Source: an uncultured Prevotella sp. (GTDB lineage: Bacteria > Bacteroidota > Bacteroidia > Bacteroidales > Bacteroidaceae). From it: a stretch of DNA of 6,217 nt. The translations under genes and the position numbers were made by a program. The stretch spans positions 1 through 6,217 of the forward strand of contig CAAGPV010000019.1 in the NCBI GenBank assembly GCA_900771975.1, written 5' to 3'. Below, in pieces: positions 5,573-6,217 of the stretch; position 1 is the first letter of the stretch; each line of letters begins with the position of its first letter. The notes beneath the pieces are model-generated. The model searched no databases and had not been told where the DNA came from. It saw only the letters and a program-made list of their open reading frames with translations.

Positions 5573-5601
5573 TCGGTTAGCCTGCAACCGACAAAAAGAA
5601 G
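5564..5601. repeat. Imperfect hairpin
   Basis: CGGTT (5574-5578) pairs with AACCG (5586-5590) around a 7-nt loop. After a small offset the flanking pyrimidine run TTCTTTT pairs with AAAAAGAA on the other side. It is the first of a run of three fold-back structures ending at 5870. Confidence 0.45.
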
Positions 5602-5628
5602 CACTTTTCCTCATGCCGTACTACTAAG

Positions 5629-5660
5629 ACATGAAAGGGTGGCGTGCCACTGTTTCATGT
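5629..5660. repeat. Hairpin with near-perfect 32-nt dyad
   Basis: ACATGAAA (5629-5636) pairs with TTTCATGT (5653-5660), and TGGC with GCCA close to the centre. Between them GGG faces CTG, which leaves one mismatch and one G-T pair. It has no T-tract, so it is not an obvious terminator. It could be an operator or a site processed as single-stranded DNA. Confidence 0.55.
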
Positions 5661-5701
5661 CGTTTGGATTGTGCGATAAAAATGGAACTGCGAGTTGTGG
5701 C

Positions 5702-5870
5702 TATAAAAGTCAGCCGTTGTCAGCACGGCAAACAAAGAAAAGTCCTTGGCAGTATAGTCTTGAAGTATTTCAAGGCATACCGCCAAGGATTTTTCTTGCC
5801 GTGCCATAGTCGGAGGAAGTTAGTCTGAGGTACGAGGACTGTCTTTCTTCGACGACGGCTGACTTTTATA
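5702..5870. repeat. Large nested inverted-repeat element (169 bp)
   Basis: The terminal arms TATAAAAGTCAGCCGTTGTC (5702-5721) and its near-complement at 5851-5870 pair over 20 positions with a single G-T. Just inside the left arm is a second, independent fold. GCACGGCA (5723-5730) pairs with TGCCGTGC (5797-5804). After a 5-nt bulge, 15 more pairs join 5736-5750 to 5782-5796. CTTGAA/TTCAAG with a 4-nt loop caps it at 5759-5774. Roughly 53 base pairs are possible in total. The right half also has about 46 unpaired bases (5805-5850). It could be a MITE-like element (TA steps flank the arms), a structured non-coding RNA, or a DNA hairpin site. A 48-65 codon frame crosses it on the plus strand but is probably incidental. 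Confidence 0.7.
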
Positions 5871-5886
5871 CAAAACACACGAAAGG

Positions 5887-6042
5887 ATGAGAATATGCAA
5901 ACGAAATAGACCATTCAAAAAACAGAAACCATTGCCACATAAGTTTGAATGGATTGAAATGGAAATAGCAAAGAATAGAGAAGAATATGGTTTAATGAAA
6001 ACAGATTTATCCAAGCAAAAAATCGAGGATAAAAAATCTTAA
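5887..6042 (+). CDS. Possible small basic protein, 51 aa
   Basis: ATG at 5887 to TAA at 6042 encodes 51 residues. The N-terminal third is very basic (MRICKRNRPFKKQKPLPHKF) and is followed by a charged helix-like stretch EWIEMEIAKNREEYG and a lysine-rich tail ending DKKS. The bias toward A-ending codons and charged residues is more protein-like than neighbouring frames. A GAAAGG sequence precedes the ATG but is too close for an ideal Shine-Dalgarno, so the Met at codon 25 is an alternative start. I recognise no family. It begins 17 nt after the nested repeat and ends inside an inverted repeat overlapping a promoter. Confidence 0.35.
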   Translation: MRICKRNRPFKKQKPLPHKFEWIEMEIAKNREEYGLMKTDLSKQKIEDKKS

Positions 6043-6062
6043 AACATTCTTTATCCCCGATT
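6021..6062. promoter_or_regulatory. Inverted repeat overlapping a promoter (candidate operator)
   Basis: AATCGAGGATAAA (6021-6033) and TTTATCCCCGATT (6050-6062) are complementary at 12 of 13 positions, with a 16-nt spacer. The right arm ends 8 bp before a -7 box, so a bound protein would cover the -33 region. It also overlaps the end of the small reading frame 5887-6042. Confidence 0.5.
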
Positions 6063-6078
6063 AAATATCGTACCTTTG
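6046..6078 (+). promoter_or_regulatory. Candidate rightward promoter near the window end
   Basis: TACCTTTG (6071-6078) matches TAnnTTTG exactly, followed by C-A-A as in many Bacteroidetes promoters. The -33 is poor (ATTC at 6046-6049 with a 21-nt spacer), which would fit a regulated promoter, given the overlapping inverted repeat. Any gene it serves starts beyond the window. Only a 15-codon frame (6105-6152) follows inside it. Confidence 0.45.
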
Positions 6079-6164
6079 CAACCGAAAGAGTTCTTTGGAT
6101 GGTTATGCAAATCACAGCAGGATGCTACATTCTGTTTATTTCTAATTCGTAACCTCTTCTTTTT

Positions 6165-6186
6165 ATGAGATAAAAACTTATCTCAT
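6165..6186. repeat. Perfect 9-bp stem hairpin
   Basis: ATGAGATAA (6165-6173) and TTATCTCAT (6178-6186) pair perfectly around the loop AAAC. It lies about 90 bp downstream of the candidate promoter at 6046-6078. It could act in the leader of a gene beyond the window, or as a binding site. A T-run precedes rather than follows it on the plus strand, so it is not a typical terminator. Confidence 0.5.
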
Positions 6187-6217
6187 TCTCAATCACTTAT
6201 AAAAAATACGTACTTTC

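Larger units (their letters stand above)
5080..5700. other. Stretch without a convincing gene, rich in small hairpins
   Basis: Every frame on both strands is broken into pieces shorter than about 100 codons. None shows a family motif, a good start context or a tie to its neighbours. Visible items are a CCGAA/TTCGG mini-stem (5099-5111), a candidate promoter (5165-5195), a doubtful 50-codon frame (5420-5572), and hairpins at 5564-5601 and 5629-5660. The pattern is more like control or transfer DNA of a mobile element than coding sequence, although I cannot name the element. Confidence 0.4.

Noticed and set aside
5631..5828. 65-codon plus-strand frame
   Set aside because: It starts inside one hairpin and runs through most of the nested inverted repeat. 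The pairing constraint explains the sequence better than a protein does.
6165..6186. Hairpin considered as a rho-independent terminator
   Set aside because: No T-run follows the stem on either strand. The Ts lie before it on the plus strand.

Overview
The window looks like Bacteroidales DNA (Bacteroides/Prevotella type). It is AT-rich, most starts lack a Shine-Dalgarno sequence, and several sites match the Bacteroidetes -7 box TAnnTTTG (minus strand near 4776; plus strand near 4960, 5192 and 6075). The setting suggests cargo on a mobile or accessory element: a compact defence-type operon flanked by about 240 bp on the left and 1.4 kb on the right of hairpin-rich DNA with no convincing large gene. 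No integrase, relaxase or transposase is visible, so the element type is inferred only.

The core is one leftward (minus strand) transcription unit from about 4780 down to 238: a HigB/Gp49-type toxin, an overlapping XRE (HigA-like) antitoxin, a 631-aa fused nuclease-methyltransferase resembling the BcgI A subunit (Type IIB/IIG), a specificity-subunit locus, and an MmcQ/YjbR family protein. Gene spacings are -8 to +24 nt. The only clear promoter is ahead of the toxin and carries an inverted repeat that is a good candidate operator.

The outstanding feature is the specificity locus (2178-604). It holds three homologous target-recognition modules in tandem. They are separated by two guanine homopolymers on the coding strand, G9 at 1624-1632 and G7 at 1089-1095, each followed immediately by TAA. 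As sequenced, only module 1 (185 aa) is translated. Modules 2 and 3 have long open frames but no usable start of their own. Losing one G at the first tract fuses module 2 in frame (363 aa); gaining one G at the second fuses module 3 as well (524 aa). The tracts encode Gly linkers. This looks like a two-switch phase-variable array that would change the number of recognition domains, and so the DNA site, of a restriction-modification enzyme.

Right of the operon (4810-6217) are three candidate rightward promoters, a 14-bp palindrome, three hairpins, a large nested inverted repeat (5702-5870), a possible 51-aa gene (5887-6042), and a promoter overlapping a 13-bp inverted repeat near the right end. 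On the left, a nested 8+8 bp hairpin (45-84) lies downstream of the operon. These flanks resemble control or transfer-origin DNA of a mobile element, but the sequence alone does not prove it.
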